Assembly: GCF_018446385.1 (NCBI RefSeq)
Contig: NC_055990.1
Span: 23,565,058 to 23,629,057, forward strand
Origin: Zingiber officinale
Taxonomy: Eukaryota; Streptophyta; Magnoliopsida; Zingiberales; Zingiberaceae
DNA: 64,000 bases
Reading direction: 5' to 3'
Part shown: positions 10,976 to 20,290 of the stretch, in pieces
Position numbering within the stretch: the first letter of the stretch is position 1
Layout: each line of letters begins with the position of its first letter
The notes under the pieces: model-generated
Told to the model about the DNA's origin: nothing
What the model saw: only the letters and a program-made list of their open reading frames with translations
Database searches by the model: none
Program-made: the position numbers and the translations under genes

Positions 10976-13399
10976 ATGAATCCAGCCGAATCTAGTAGCA
11001 CTAGTAACCTCAGACCACAACCGCTACAAGTAAGATACCTTGAAAGTTCTATGAGAACTATGGATTATGGGGAAGGACATCCCCCAAGAACAAAGATTAC
11101 CCCATATACTAATAATAATCCTTTATTAAGAACAATAGGAAAAAGAAGACCACCTGAAATTACTTACTTTGGCAAGAATTCGGTCTTGTTAAATATTGGA
11201 GAATGCGATGATCCGCAACTTTATGATACTTATCTAGAACAATGGATAGTCTCTGTTAAAAGAGATTATCAAGCTAGACATGAACTAGACATAGAAACAG
11301 GAGAAGCCATGATAAGAGTAGGAGAAAATTACCTAGGTGATGTTGCCAGAGCAGCATGGGAAGCCTATAAAACTACATATCCCGAGGAAGTAGCCAGGAT
11401 GGCATCACAAGGAAATAACATACTCAATTTTTGCTACACAATTCATAGGTTGTTTACTGCCAGAGATGCTAATACTGGATTAGATATAAGACAAAGAGAA
11501 GCTATGAGAGACTTAGAACAATTACAACTTTTTAGTTGGAACTGGATTAAACTTTTTTGTAATGACTTTCTAGCATTAACAGCAGTCTCAGGAAACTATT
11601 GTAACCCGGAACTAGGGGAAAGACTTTTTAGCAAACTTCCAGGAGACTTAGGAAAGGAAATACATAAAGCCTGGACAGACATGAATGTAGCACCACAATA
11701 CGATAATATTGGAGTAAGAATTCAACACATTATTTCCATACTTAAAGAAAAATGTACTTATATCCATATACAAAAGCAATTAAAAAATCAACAATATGGA
11801 TTTTGTAGTCAGATATATACCCCTCAACAATATGGCCTCACCCAACCTAGAACAAGACCAAATCATTCATCAAGAACACCCAGAAAATTGGTAACAAGGC
11901 CAAAGGTAATAAAACCTAAAAAGACTTATTATCTTAGAAAAAGTAGAGAAAAGAAACCCTACTTAAATAAAGAAAAACATGTACGGAAGTTCAAACCAAA
12001 GAAGACATATTCCAATACTATCACATGTTTTGCCTGTAATGAACCAGGTCATTTATCCTCTGCCTGCCCAAATAAAAAGAATTTATATACCCAAGAAGCA
12101 AAACTAGTTACCTGTACAAATCTAGATTTAATAGAAGTACAATCAGATGTTTCTGATACATCCTCCATCTACTCTATTGTTTCTGTAGATGACATAGAAG
12201 AAGTTGTTCCTTCTTCTGATTACAGTCTTGTAAACTCTTTCTTGCAACCCTCGCATCAACAGTATAACCTATATCCTGAAAATTACATACCCTATGATAC
12301 ATTAGACAATCTAGATGAATTATGGGAAGACTCTCCATTTCCAGATACAAATCTAATGTTTAAACAACTTAACAATAAGATTACAGAAGAACTTAACTGC
12401 ATACATGAGTGGATACTCAAAACAGGAACTGATAACATTCCTTGTTTCTTTTGTAGTTATTATCCATCTTTAGACAAAAGAGGAACCTGCAAAATATGTA
12501 AAAAACAAGCCTGTAATCTTTGTCTTCAACAACTATTCTCTATTACGATACCTATAAGCCAGCTCTCTAAAGGAGGCACTAGAAATTTTTTATTAGAAAC
12601 AAGAGTTTCTGTATTAGAAACACGTATTAATAAATTAGAAACAGAAATTGAGATCCTAGATAAACAAATAAAAGAAAATCTTCCTCCACATTCTTCTTCT
12701 CAGGCTACCCTTGATAAAGGAAAAAGTTTACAACTTACACCAATAGATGTAATAGATCGAGATCTAGTCTTTATAAAAGCCTCTAGTATATGTAATACAG
12801 GAAAAACTCTAGACATTAGAGTCAAATGTCTAGTAAATATCCATGGCCATGAATTCACACTACATGCCTTTTTAGATAGTGGAGCTACCAACTCCACCAT
12901 AGATGAAAACACACTTCTTTCTGTCTTACCGAAAACTTTTATAAAAACAGCATCACAACCATTACTAAGTACACAATTTGATGGCCAACAGTTAGCTTGC
13001 ACGCAATTTGTTACTAACACCCATCTAAGGTTTTATGACAACTGTGGTAAATACGGCACACCACTCTCACTTCCTAAGCTATGGATTAAGCCACTCTTAC
13101 ATCCTAATATTCATTTAATCCTAGGTTTAAATTTTCTGGTAGCATCAGATAGAGCTTGTCTTCTAACTAAGGATTATGCTCTTTTCTTTTCCTCACCCAT
13201 AATATCTCCAATAGTATCAGACTATCCCTCTATTGTCCATCCCTTAACTACAAAATCCCACATAGAACTCCTACCTTCAGACAACACATCTTGTCAATGT
13301 TCTCCTAAAAATGCCTGTAAACAACCTAGTAAGAAGACACAACCGGATAACCAGACCTGTGCCCTAGCTTTTTCTGACTACCAAGACTCGGAAAACTAG
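10976..13399 (+). CDS. Pararetroviral coat protein plus aspartic protease (807 codons)
   Basis: One uninterrupted frame. Residues about 60-300 form the coat-protein core. A very basic stretch (about 290-345, RNA/DNA binding and nuclear targeting type) precedes a CCHC zinc knuckle starting at Cys351 (CFACNEPGHLSSACP). A second Cys-rich cluster (CFFC..CKICKKQACNLC, about 490-520) resembles the extra Cys motif of badnavirus-like polyproteins. A heptad-patterned segment at about 539-570 is a likely coiled coil. The protease active site DSGAT starts at Asp634, and ILGLNFL near residue 720 is the second protease motif. The start is the ATG 43 bp after the upstream stop. The frame ends before the RT, which lies in other frames. 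It is the only long intact viral frame; expression in the host is unknown. Confidence 0.85.
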   Translation: MNPAESSSTSNLRPQPLQVRYLESSMRTMDYGEGHPPRTKITPYTNNNPLLRTIGKRRPPEITYFGKNSVLLNIGECDDPQLYDTYLEQWIVSVKRDYQARHELDIETGEAMIRVGENYLGDVARAAWEAYKTTYPEEVARMASQGNNILNFCYTIHRLFTARDANTGLDIRQREAMRDLEQLQLFSWNWIKLFCNDFLALTAVSGNYCNPELGERLFSKLPGDLGKEIHKAWTDMNVAPQYDNIGVRIQHIISILKEKCTYIHIQKQLKNQQYGFCSQIYTPQQYGLTQPRTRPNHSSRTPRKLVTRPKVIKPKKTYYLRKSREKKPYLNKEKHVRKFKPKKTYSNTITCFACNEPGHLSSACPNKKNLYTQEAKLVTCTNLDLIEVQSDVSDTSSIYSIVSVDDIEEVVPSSDYSLVNSFLQPSHQQYNLYPENYIPYDTLDNLDELWEDSPFPDTNLMFKQLNNKITEELNCIHEWILKTGTDNIPCFFCSYYPSLDKRGTCKICKKQACNLCLQQLFSITIPISQLSKGGTRNFLLETRVSVLETRINKLETEIEILDKQIKENLPPHSSSQATLDKGKSLQLTPIDVIDRDLVFIKASSICNTGKTLDIRVKCLVNIHGHEFTLHAFLDSGATNSTIDENTLLSVLPKTFIKTASQPLLSTQFDGQQLACTQFVTNTHLRFYDNCGKYGTPLSLPKLWIKPLLHPNIHLILGLNFLVASDRACLLTKDYALFFSSPIISPIVSDYPSIVHPLTTKSHIELLPSDNTSCQCSPKNACKQPSKKTQPDNQTCALAFSDYQDSEN

Positions 13400-14927
13400 C
13401 CTCACTTGGCTGGTCAAGCCCCATAACTAATGACACCTATATCCCACATGATCTTATACTCCCACAACAGTTACTTCAATTAATAAACACACATAAACCT
13501 GACTTAGACTCTCTCATTTCTAGATTAGAAAAATTAGAAATAATTGGAGAGAAAATCCTACTAAATATTGGGATAGAGATAAAGTATACTGCAAGCTATC
13601 AATCATTAATCCAGACCTTACAATTAAGGCCCAAGACTTAAAATATACAAATTGGGAAACTAAAGAATGCAAAATGCATATTAACCAACTCTTAACTTTA
13701 GGAGTCATTCAAAGGTCTACATCTAGGCACCGGAGTCCAGCTTTTATAGTTAATAAAGGATCAGAACAAAAACGTGGCCAATCTAGAATGGTATTTAATT
13801 ACAAGAGACTAAATGATAATTGTCAAGAAGACGGTTATAAAATTCTCGACAAAGACCAACTCTTAAATAAAATCCAAAACTCAAAATGGTACTCAAAATT
13901 TGACATGAAATCAGGATTTTGGCAAGTTAAAATGCATCCTGAGTCCATTGAATGGACATCCTTTTCCTGTCCCGAAGGACATTTTGAGTGGCTTGTTATG
14001 CCTTTTGGCCTCAAGGTCGCTCCTCAAATATTCCAAAGGAAAATGGATGACATTTTTCGAGATTTTTCTCTTTTCACTTGTGTGTATATAGATGATATTT
14101 TAGTTTTCTCTAAGACTAAACAAGAACATTATGCTCATCTTCATATTATATTTAATTTATTTGAGAAACATGGTCTGATTATTTCTCGAAAGAAAATGAC
14201 AATAGCCACTACTCATATTGATTTCTTAGGAGCAGAAATAGGGCAGGGACAAATAGCCCTTCAACCTCATATCTCTGCTAAAATCCTTGCTTTTCCAGAT
14301 AAGATGGAAGACACTAAAACTCTAAGAGCCTTTTTAGGACTCCTAAATTATGCTAGACCTTATTTAAAAAATATAGGAAAAATCAGCGGCCCCTTATACA
14401 ACAAAACCTCCTTAACAGGACAAAAACACTTTAATCAACAAGATATAGCACTTGTAAAACAGATTAAAGAATTAGTAAAAACAATTCCCATGTTAACACT
14501 ACCACTTGATGCTGACTACTTAGTCATCGAAACAGATGGATGTGAAACAGGATGGGAAGGAATTTTATTTAGAAAAACATCCAAGTATGACCCTAAAACT
14601 ACAGAAACCTTATGTAGATATGCCTCTGGAAAATTTCAAGAAAAATGACATCTTACCTCGTTAGATTTTGAAATATTAGCAGTTATTTATTGTCTAGAAG
14701 CCTTCCGATTATTCATTTGTAATAAGCAAGAAATTACCATTCGAACCGACTGCGAAGCTATAGTCAAGTATAGTCAACAAACTAAAGGATTAAGAAAAGG
14801 ATTAAGTACTAAGAGATGGCTAAAATTCACAGATACTATTATTAATAAAGGTTTACGTATTCACTGGGAACATATAAAAGGAATTAACAATTCCTTAGCT
14901 GACACTTTATCTCGTTTACTTCACTAA
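13400..14927 (+). pseudogene. Pararetroviral reverse transcriptase-RNase H, broken
   Basis: Sequence after the protease is open in the -1 frame from 13378 to about 13555, then moves to another frame near 13550, and from there is open to a TGA at 14646-14648. It continues in the same frame to a natural end at 14925-14927. RT blocks are clear: the entry SPAFIV near 13737, FDMKSGFWQV near 13900, MPFGL near 14000, and the catalytic YIDD at 14085-14096. RNase H begins with ETDGCETGW near 14525, and its later half, after the stop, keeps RTDCEA and the final H..N.LAD.LSR region. The enzyme would copy pregenomic RNA to DNA. Two frame changes and one stop make this copy inactive as a single protein. 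Confidence 0.85.
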
Positions 14928-14944
14928 CAATTTTTGTTTAGGTA

Positions 14945-16555
14945 ATGGATCGGCCAAGGAAAGTTCGCACCTCGTTTGCTACTAAAACATTAAGATTTGG
15001 AACACAAGAACTACAACAGTTTACACAGCAAGAAGATCAGTTTCGCTCTTTATTCAGAGACAAACTAGATCACATTCAACACTGCTTGATAGATAACATT
15101 TGGCACATTCCTACCATCCCTGGTAGCTCAGGACACAAGATAGCAGTCATAAATGCTTTAACAAACTACTTTCTAACAACCATACAAAAGCCAGCAGGCA
15201 AGAAATTCTCTTGCTATGTAGTCTTTTCTGGGCCATAAGCTGGGGTATATGCTACTTGGGAGGAAACAAATATGGCCATACAAGGCTTAGAACATCCTTT
15301 CTTCAAAGGGTATTATTCACTTGAAGAAGCTTTTAATGCTGCCAGAACTCAACTTGGTGCTAATTTCTTTATTAGCACTTTATTAAAAACAACAACTATG
15401 GTGCCAACTAGCTCACAATCAGAAGAAACTCCTACATATGCACAAATTACTGAAGGAACTCATGGGTCTCCTTCCTCTTCCACAACATTAGAAGAAAAGA
15501 AACCATAACGGGCCAATTATCTAACACTGGCCCAGTTAAAAGAACAAGCTGCTATAACTTTTGCTCAAAGAACATCTGCAGCCCATATATTGGGCATGCC
15601 CAACACTATACCCAAGGATATCAACTCCTATGTTCGGAACCTAGCAGAACAATCTACACTACAGACAATTTTTGAATTATGTGAAGCATTAAAGGCCTTC
15701 CACAAAAATCCCCCTCCTGGGCTAACTATTACCTATGAAGCAGAATTTGGCCCCAAACTTAAATGTCAGAAAATTGGGCCAACCTGTGAAGACTCTACTA
15801 AATACAGATGCCCATGCCAGTTGCTATATTCCTTCCGAAAAGCCAACTTAGACTATGAAAGGTATAAAGCAATTTCATACAAAGGAAGGCTTATTACTCC
15901 TTTTCTTCTGATGGACTATGGACTACTATACAAAGTCTGGATACATGATCCAGATTCTGTTAAAGATTTTCCTAAAAAACTTGGTACTATTATTTCTCTG
16001 GCTCTCGAAGAAGAGGAAACGTTTGTTGTATGTACTTTTGACAGCTCTCCACCGGAATGGCTTAACCTTAATATTGAACCAGCCAAACATCTGGTTAAGC
16101 TGGATATCAATGAAGTCGGGGGTATCCAAACAGAACTTGAAGATTACCCATCTGACCCCGATCTCCATTGGGAAGCTCTCCCTACTATTGAAGATCAATT
16201 AAAGCATTGGAGAGCATCAGTACAAGGAACTAATTGGGCTTGGGATCGCTTGACAGATCCAGATAATTACTTCCTAATAGGAGAAACTTACACTGAGAAG
16301 ATCTATTGGCCAAAAGATATGGGGACTAGATTCCTCCCTTTCTCCTTCAAAACACAGCATACGACATTGCTTCAATATTATAAAAGAAAAACTGAAAGAT
16401 ACTGTCAGAAGAGACTAGCCAGCTCTGTTCTCTCTGCTAGAGCATATAGAGCAGCACTCAACAGAAGTATGCAGTCAGACTTAGCCGGAAGTTCACAAAC
16501 TCCCTCTCTGGATCTTACCAGTGACAATAACCTCGACAACTTAATGGAGACTTAA
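14945..16555 (+). pseudogene. Transactivator/viroplasmin (P6-like), two premature stops
   Basis: A single frame of 537 codons (including stops) starts 17 bp after the RNase H end and is interrupted only by TAA at 15236-15238 and TAA at 15506-15508. Around the first stop lies the viroplasmin/RNase H1 N-terminal type domain: YVVFSGP before it, then TWEETN, HPFFKGYYSLEEA after it. The C-terminal part (15590-16555, 321 codons open) has a P-rich start and a conserved-looking core, and ends in a Ser-rich tail. Total length is near that of caulimovirus P6 (about 520 residues). P6-type proteins form inclusion bodies and permit reinitiation on polycistronic viral RNA, which fits the multi-frame layout here. 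Both stops are single codons, so decay is limited. Confidence 0.8.
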
Positions 16556-16557
16556 TA

Positions 16558-16573
16558 ACGTCATCCATGACGT
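16558..16573. promoter_or_regulatory. as-1-like TGACG palindrome, copy 1
   Basis: ACGTCATCCATGACGT contains two inverted TGACG motifs, the binding core for TGA-type bZIP factors known from the as-1 element of the CaMV 35S promoter. It starts 2 bp after the transactivator stop, about 250 bp before the TATA box. Confidence 0.6.
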
Positions 16574-16614
16574 CCTCTCCCATAAACACACCACTATAGT
16601 AACAACTACCAAAA

Positions 16615-16630
16615 ACGTCATTCATGACGT
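16615..16630. promoter_or_regulatory. as-1-like TGACG palindrome, copy 2
   Basis: ACGTCATTCATGACGT differs from copy 1 at one central base and lies 57 bp downstream. Duplicate spacing suggests an enhancer of the pregenomic RNA promoter. Confidence 0.6.
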
Positions 16631-16822
16631 TTTTCTGCCACCTAGCCACTATGTCCACCCACCTAAAAAGAAGCCATCTGTCCCCTCAACTAAACCCTTC
16701 TTTTGCCAGGCCCCCTTTCCATTTCTTAGAGCTTTCCACTTGTCCTTCGCCAAGCCTTCTCTTTCCAGGCCCCTCTCTTTCTCTGCTTTCCTTCTCCTCC
16801 AAGAAAAGCTCTCTCCTCCTCC

Positions 16823-16829
16823 TATAAAA
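16823..16829 (+). promoter_or_regulatory. TATA box of the viral pregenomic RNA promoter
   Basis: TATAAAA in a CT-rich context (CTCCTCCTATAAAAGGACC), downstream of the two TGACG palindromes and after the last viral gene, where caulimovirids carry their pregenomic promoter. Transcription would start near 16855. Confidence 0.65.
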
Positions 16830-17673
16830 GGACCCCAAAACTCTCTTGCTGAAGCATCCACTTCTCCCACTGCACTCACTACTGTCCATACTCTTCCACT
16901 ATTCTTCAAGTTTGCGCAAGTGTGTTTGTAAGTTCTCTCTGTTAAGTTATGTAAAAATTCTGTACATTTATGTAATATATGTTGTCTTCTATGTAAGCTA
17001 TCTTTATGTAAAAATTTTATGTAACTCTCTGTAAAAACTTCTCTACTAAATAATATCTATGCTTGTTGCCTGTTTTATAATGATAATCTAAGTTTAGACT
17101 CAAAAACATTCTGTCTCTCTCGTCTTGGATCTTTTCCTCAGTCCTTGTCTTAGTAACCAACAGGTGAACAGTAACTGTATCAGGAATAACCAAAATCATA
17201 TAAGACCTGTGCGGGCTAAGTAAGAAGGGTAGCAACCCAAAAACTTACGCATAAGCCGGGGCACTGATTGAAAGGTGAGGTCCTGAACAGGTGAGGCTCC
17301 CTGGAAAACAAACAAGAAAAGAAAGCAGTTTAGTAAAAAAAAAAAAAAAAAAGAGTAAAAATAAAAAAAGTCAATATATTTAACCATACCATCACGGTAT
17401 TGTGACTATCTACTGTATTTCTGCACTTCACTATTACTGTAATTTTTTTACTATTTACCGTTTACTATTTACTATTTACTGCTTACTATTTACTGTTTAC
17501 TATTTACTGTTAACTATTACTGTTTTACAATTGCTGTACTTCTGTTATTATTAATCTACTTTTGTTACTTTATTTCTGTTAATCTACTTTTGTTAATCTA
17601 CTTTTGTTACTTTATTTCTGTTAATCTACTTTTGTTTTTAGTATCACTAAAAATTGGTATCACTAAAAATTGG

Positions 17674-17676
<3 letters not shown>
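16830..17676 (+). other. Viral leader / intergenic region
   Basis: Non-coding, with short chance frames as usual in caulimovirid leaders. It holds a purine run (about 17303-17370), TTTACTATTTACTG-type repeats (about 17440-17530), CTACTTTTGTTACTTTATTTCTGTTAAT repeats (about 17545-17640) and a 16-bp tandem repeat GTATCACTAAAAATTG (17641-17672). TTGGTATCAC at 17654-17663 shares eight bases with the tRNA-Met primer site TGGTATCAGAGCC. Viral sequence ends at TGGTAT just before the TA tract. Confidence 0.6.

Positions 17677-17736
<60 letters not shown>
17677..17736. repeat. (TA)n tract at right edge of the pararetrovirus
   Basis: About 30 TA units between viral sequence and the 5' LTR of the Tat element. 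The last five bases (ATATA) are the Tat element's target duplication. Confidence 0.95.
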
Positions 17737-17740
<4 letters not shown>

Positions 17741-18447
17741 CCGGCTGTAAGAATGGGGGGGCCCACCCTCTGAAGGGTCCCAGCCTAAGGACGGATGGAA
17801 GGCTGGTCAAGCGGGTAAGGCTCCGAGCGGAGCTAGAAATAACCCATCCATGGGCTGGGGTTTCCGACGCCAAGGCAGGAGGATCGAAGGGCCGAGCGGG
17901 AATCCGCTCGGCTGGGACCAAAGAGCCGAGCAGGTTGTCCGTTCTGCCAAGATAAGGGCGAGGGTACAAAGGTGGCCGAGCGGCCTATGTGCTCGGCTCG
18001 GGATACGGGATATCAGCAGAAGCATGTTTGATGATTAGGCCGTACACAAGATCGCACGGTGGAGGATCTTGCCGTCACATCATGGAAAGGTTGATACAGT
18101 AGCAGTATGGCCTCATGGACGTCTTCCTGACAGATCCATATCTGGGCATGGCCCTTCTGACAGACCCATACCCGGGCATGGTCAAAAGCAGGTGGTTGCT
18201 TTGATTGGCGCGCCCAGGCTTCTTTGAGAGGTCTATATAAGGTCTCTATTTCTTCACCGGAGGTACAGGGGTCTTCTACTTAAAAGTCACTTCTTTGCTA
18301 TTTCCTCGCCTGACTTGAGCGTCGGAGGGCCGTCGCCGGGACACCCTTCCCGGCTCGGTTTTGTTGCAGGTTCGCCGGAGCGCTCGAGGGTCCAGCAGGG
18401 AGCGCCACGTCCCCAGCGTTCGTTGACTCCTGGTTTGGACAAGATCA
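17737..18447 (+). repeat. 5' LTR of the Tat element
   Basis: 711 bp, beginning TGATCCGGCTGTAAG and ending ACAAGATCA. A TATATAA box at 18234-18240 marks the likely promoter. It carries many GCCGAGCGG-type motifs that recur through the element. Confidence 0.95.
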
Positions 18448-18448
18448 A

Positions 18449-18469
18449 TTTGGCGCCGTCTGTGGGAAC
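18449..18469 (+). other. Primer-binding site of the Tat element
   Basis: TTTGGCGCCGTCTGTGGGAA immediately follows the 5' LTR, a sequence commonly found after plant Tat/Athila-type LTRs. It is the presumed tRNA primer site. Confidence 0.75.
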
Positions 18470-18492
18470 GCACCTGCATCCGAACAGAGACA

Positions 18493-19860
18493 ATGGACGA
18501 TGCTGGAAGAATACACAATGTGGCACTCTCACAAGAAGAGTTGGACGCTCTGGTCGAGATGAGGGCCGCTAAACTTGTGGAGCAAAAACAAAAAGCATCA
18601 GCCGAGCGGCCGGAGCAACAAGCAACATCTGCGTCGGGCGGCCGAGCGGACGCACCTCAAGCCACCGCCGCATTCCATCGTGCCTTATTCCGCACCCCTG
18701 AAGCCGTGCCAGCTCGGAGAGATAGAGGATCTTCTTCCGACGAAATGCCTAGGCGAGACGCCAGAAAGGGGAAAGCTCCCCGAGCAGACTCATCTCCCGA
18801 GCGGATCAATCGCCAATTCTCGGAGGCTATTCTACGAGATCCTTTGCCCAAGCATTACGTGCCTCCGGCGATCGGCGAGTACAATGGAACAACAGACCCG
18901 GATGACCATCTGGGTAAGTTTGATAACACAGCTACACTCCATCAATATACAAATGGAGTAAAGTGCCGCGTCTTCCTTACAACTCTCTCGGGATCGGCCC
19001 AACGGTGGTTTCGGAGGCTGCCGGACGGATCCATGGCTAGCTTCAAGGACTTCCGAACGGCCTTCCTCCACCACTTCGCCAGCAGTCGGCGTTATCAGAA
19101 GACAAGTGTCAGCTTGTTTGCCATCAAGCAAGAGTCGAGAGAATCGCTTCGAGCCTACATCCAGCGATTCAACCAAGTGGCGATGGATATCCCAACAGCC
19201 ACATCGGAAACGATGATGAATGCCTTCACGCAAGGCCTTGTGGACGGGGACTTCTTCTGGTCGCTCATCCGAAAGCCGCCCCAAGACTATGATCATATGC
19301 TGCACCGGGCCAATGAATACATAAACGTGGAAGAAGCACAAGCCGCCCGGAAAAAGGAAACTCCTACCGAGCGGGCACCTATTCATGCCGAGCGGAAACA
19401 GCACGTCGCTCAGTAGCCCCCTAGAGGACCGAGAGCCGAAGCAATCCGATCCCCCCACGCCAGGTCGCACGTACAAGAAGTGGCAGCCGCTCGGCCCAAG
19501 CCAAAGAAGAGGTGGGTCCCTATGTTCTGCTCATTCCACCAGACGGATACGCACAACACAAGGGATTGTCGAAGTCTTCCCTTCGTGGCCAATCCTGGTC
19601 CCAGGAAAGCCGAACGACGGTCTACTCCCATTGACAGGAGACAAAGGGCCCATGAAGCCGACCGGACACGCACCGAGAGGCAACATCGACAGACGCCCGA
19701 TCGGCACCGATCCCCAAGACAGGAGAATCGACGGGCGTCCAGAGAACGGTCCCGACCGTCCGCTCGGGAAGAGGAGAATAGAAGCAATATTGCCCGGGGC
19801 GAGATCAACGTTATTGCTGGTGGGCCGACCGGAGGAGATTCCAACCGAGCCAGAAAGGCG
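18493..19860 (+). pseudogene. Tat element Gag, one internal stop
   Basis: The frame starts at ATG 18493 and is open to a TAG at 19414-19416, then continues open in the same frame. The retrotransposon Gag domain is clear: YNGTTDPDDHLGKF, CRVFLTTLSGSAQRWFRRL, AYIQRFNQVAMDIP and the FTQGL motif (residues about 130-280). After the stop lies a Cys/His motif FCSFHQTDTHNTRDC in place of a classic zinc knuckle, then an Arg-rich tail. Gag would form the particle shell. The single CAG-to-TAG type change is the only Gag break. Confidence 0.85.
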
Positions 19861-20290
19861 GGCGTCCGGCAGCTACAAATTCACGCAGTTGGTTGTAGCC
19901 AAGAGAGGGCAAGTGGACCGGAAATCACTTTCGGGCCCGGGGACTTGGAAGGAATAGAAGTGCCCCACGACGACGCTCTGCTCATTAAAGCGGTAATAGC
20001 AAATTACACTATTCACCGTATATTTGTTGACACAGGGAGCTCGGTCAACATTATATTCAAGAAGGCGTTCGATCAGCTGCAAATTGATCGAGCCGAGCTG
20101 CTTCCCATGACTACGCCGCTCTATGGGTTCACGGGCAACGAGTTCAGCCGGTCGGACAGATCCGGCTGGCTACCTCGTTGGGAGAGGAGCCGCTCAGGAG
20201 GACCAGGACAATAAATTTTGTGGTGGTAGATTCTCCCTCGTCCTACAACGTCATATTGGGCCGACAGGCGCTCGGCGAATTCCGAGCAGT
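19861..20290 (+). pseudogene. Tat element aspartic protease, frameshifted
   Basis: FVDTGSSVNIIF (about 20025) is the retropepsin active site, and SYNVILGRQAL (about 20240) is the second conserved block. They lie in different frames: the first runs into a stop at 20214 and the second is open in the frame of the RT, so a small insertion or deletion lies near 20145-20178. Confidence 0.8.

Larger units (their letters stand above)
10445..17676 (+). mobile_element. Endogenous pararetrovirus (Caulimoviridae), about 7.2 kb, defective
   Basis: An integrated plant pararetrovirus copy with order: movement-protein end (10445-10932), coat protein plus protease (10976-13399), RT-RNase H (13400-14927), transactivator/viroplasmin (14945-16555), then promoter and leader (16556-17676). 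No integrase and no LTRs are present. Length fits a caulimovirid genome of 7-8 kb that lacks most of the movement protein. Damage seen: missing 5' part of the movement gene, frame changes near 13380-13400 and 13550, a stop at 14646, and stops at 15236 and 15506. TA tracts flank both ends. Genus is left open: protease and coat protein in one frame with a separate transactivator frame is not a layout I can match with certainty. Confidence 0.9.

Noticed and set aside
10445..17676. Ty3/gypsy retrotransposon instead of a virus
   Set aside because: No LTRs and no integrase; a viroplasmin-type transactivator and a TGACG/TATA promoter after the last gene indicate a caulimovirid.
18276..18532. - strand frames in the Tat LTR
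   Set aside because: They lie in the GC-rich LTR, have no family resemblance and are recurrent in the second LTR copy, as expected from composition.
18832..19476. 214-codon - strand frame opposite Tat gag
   Set aside because: Shadow of the gag frame; the + strand shows a clear Gag domain.
19385..19957. 190-codon + frame in Tat gag-protease
   Set aside because: Overlaps the true frame, which carries the Cys/His motif and protease; composition only.
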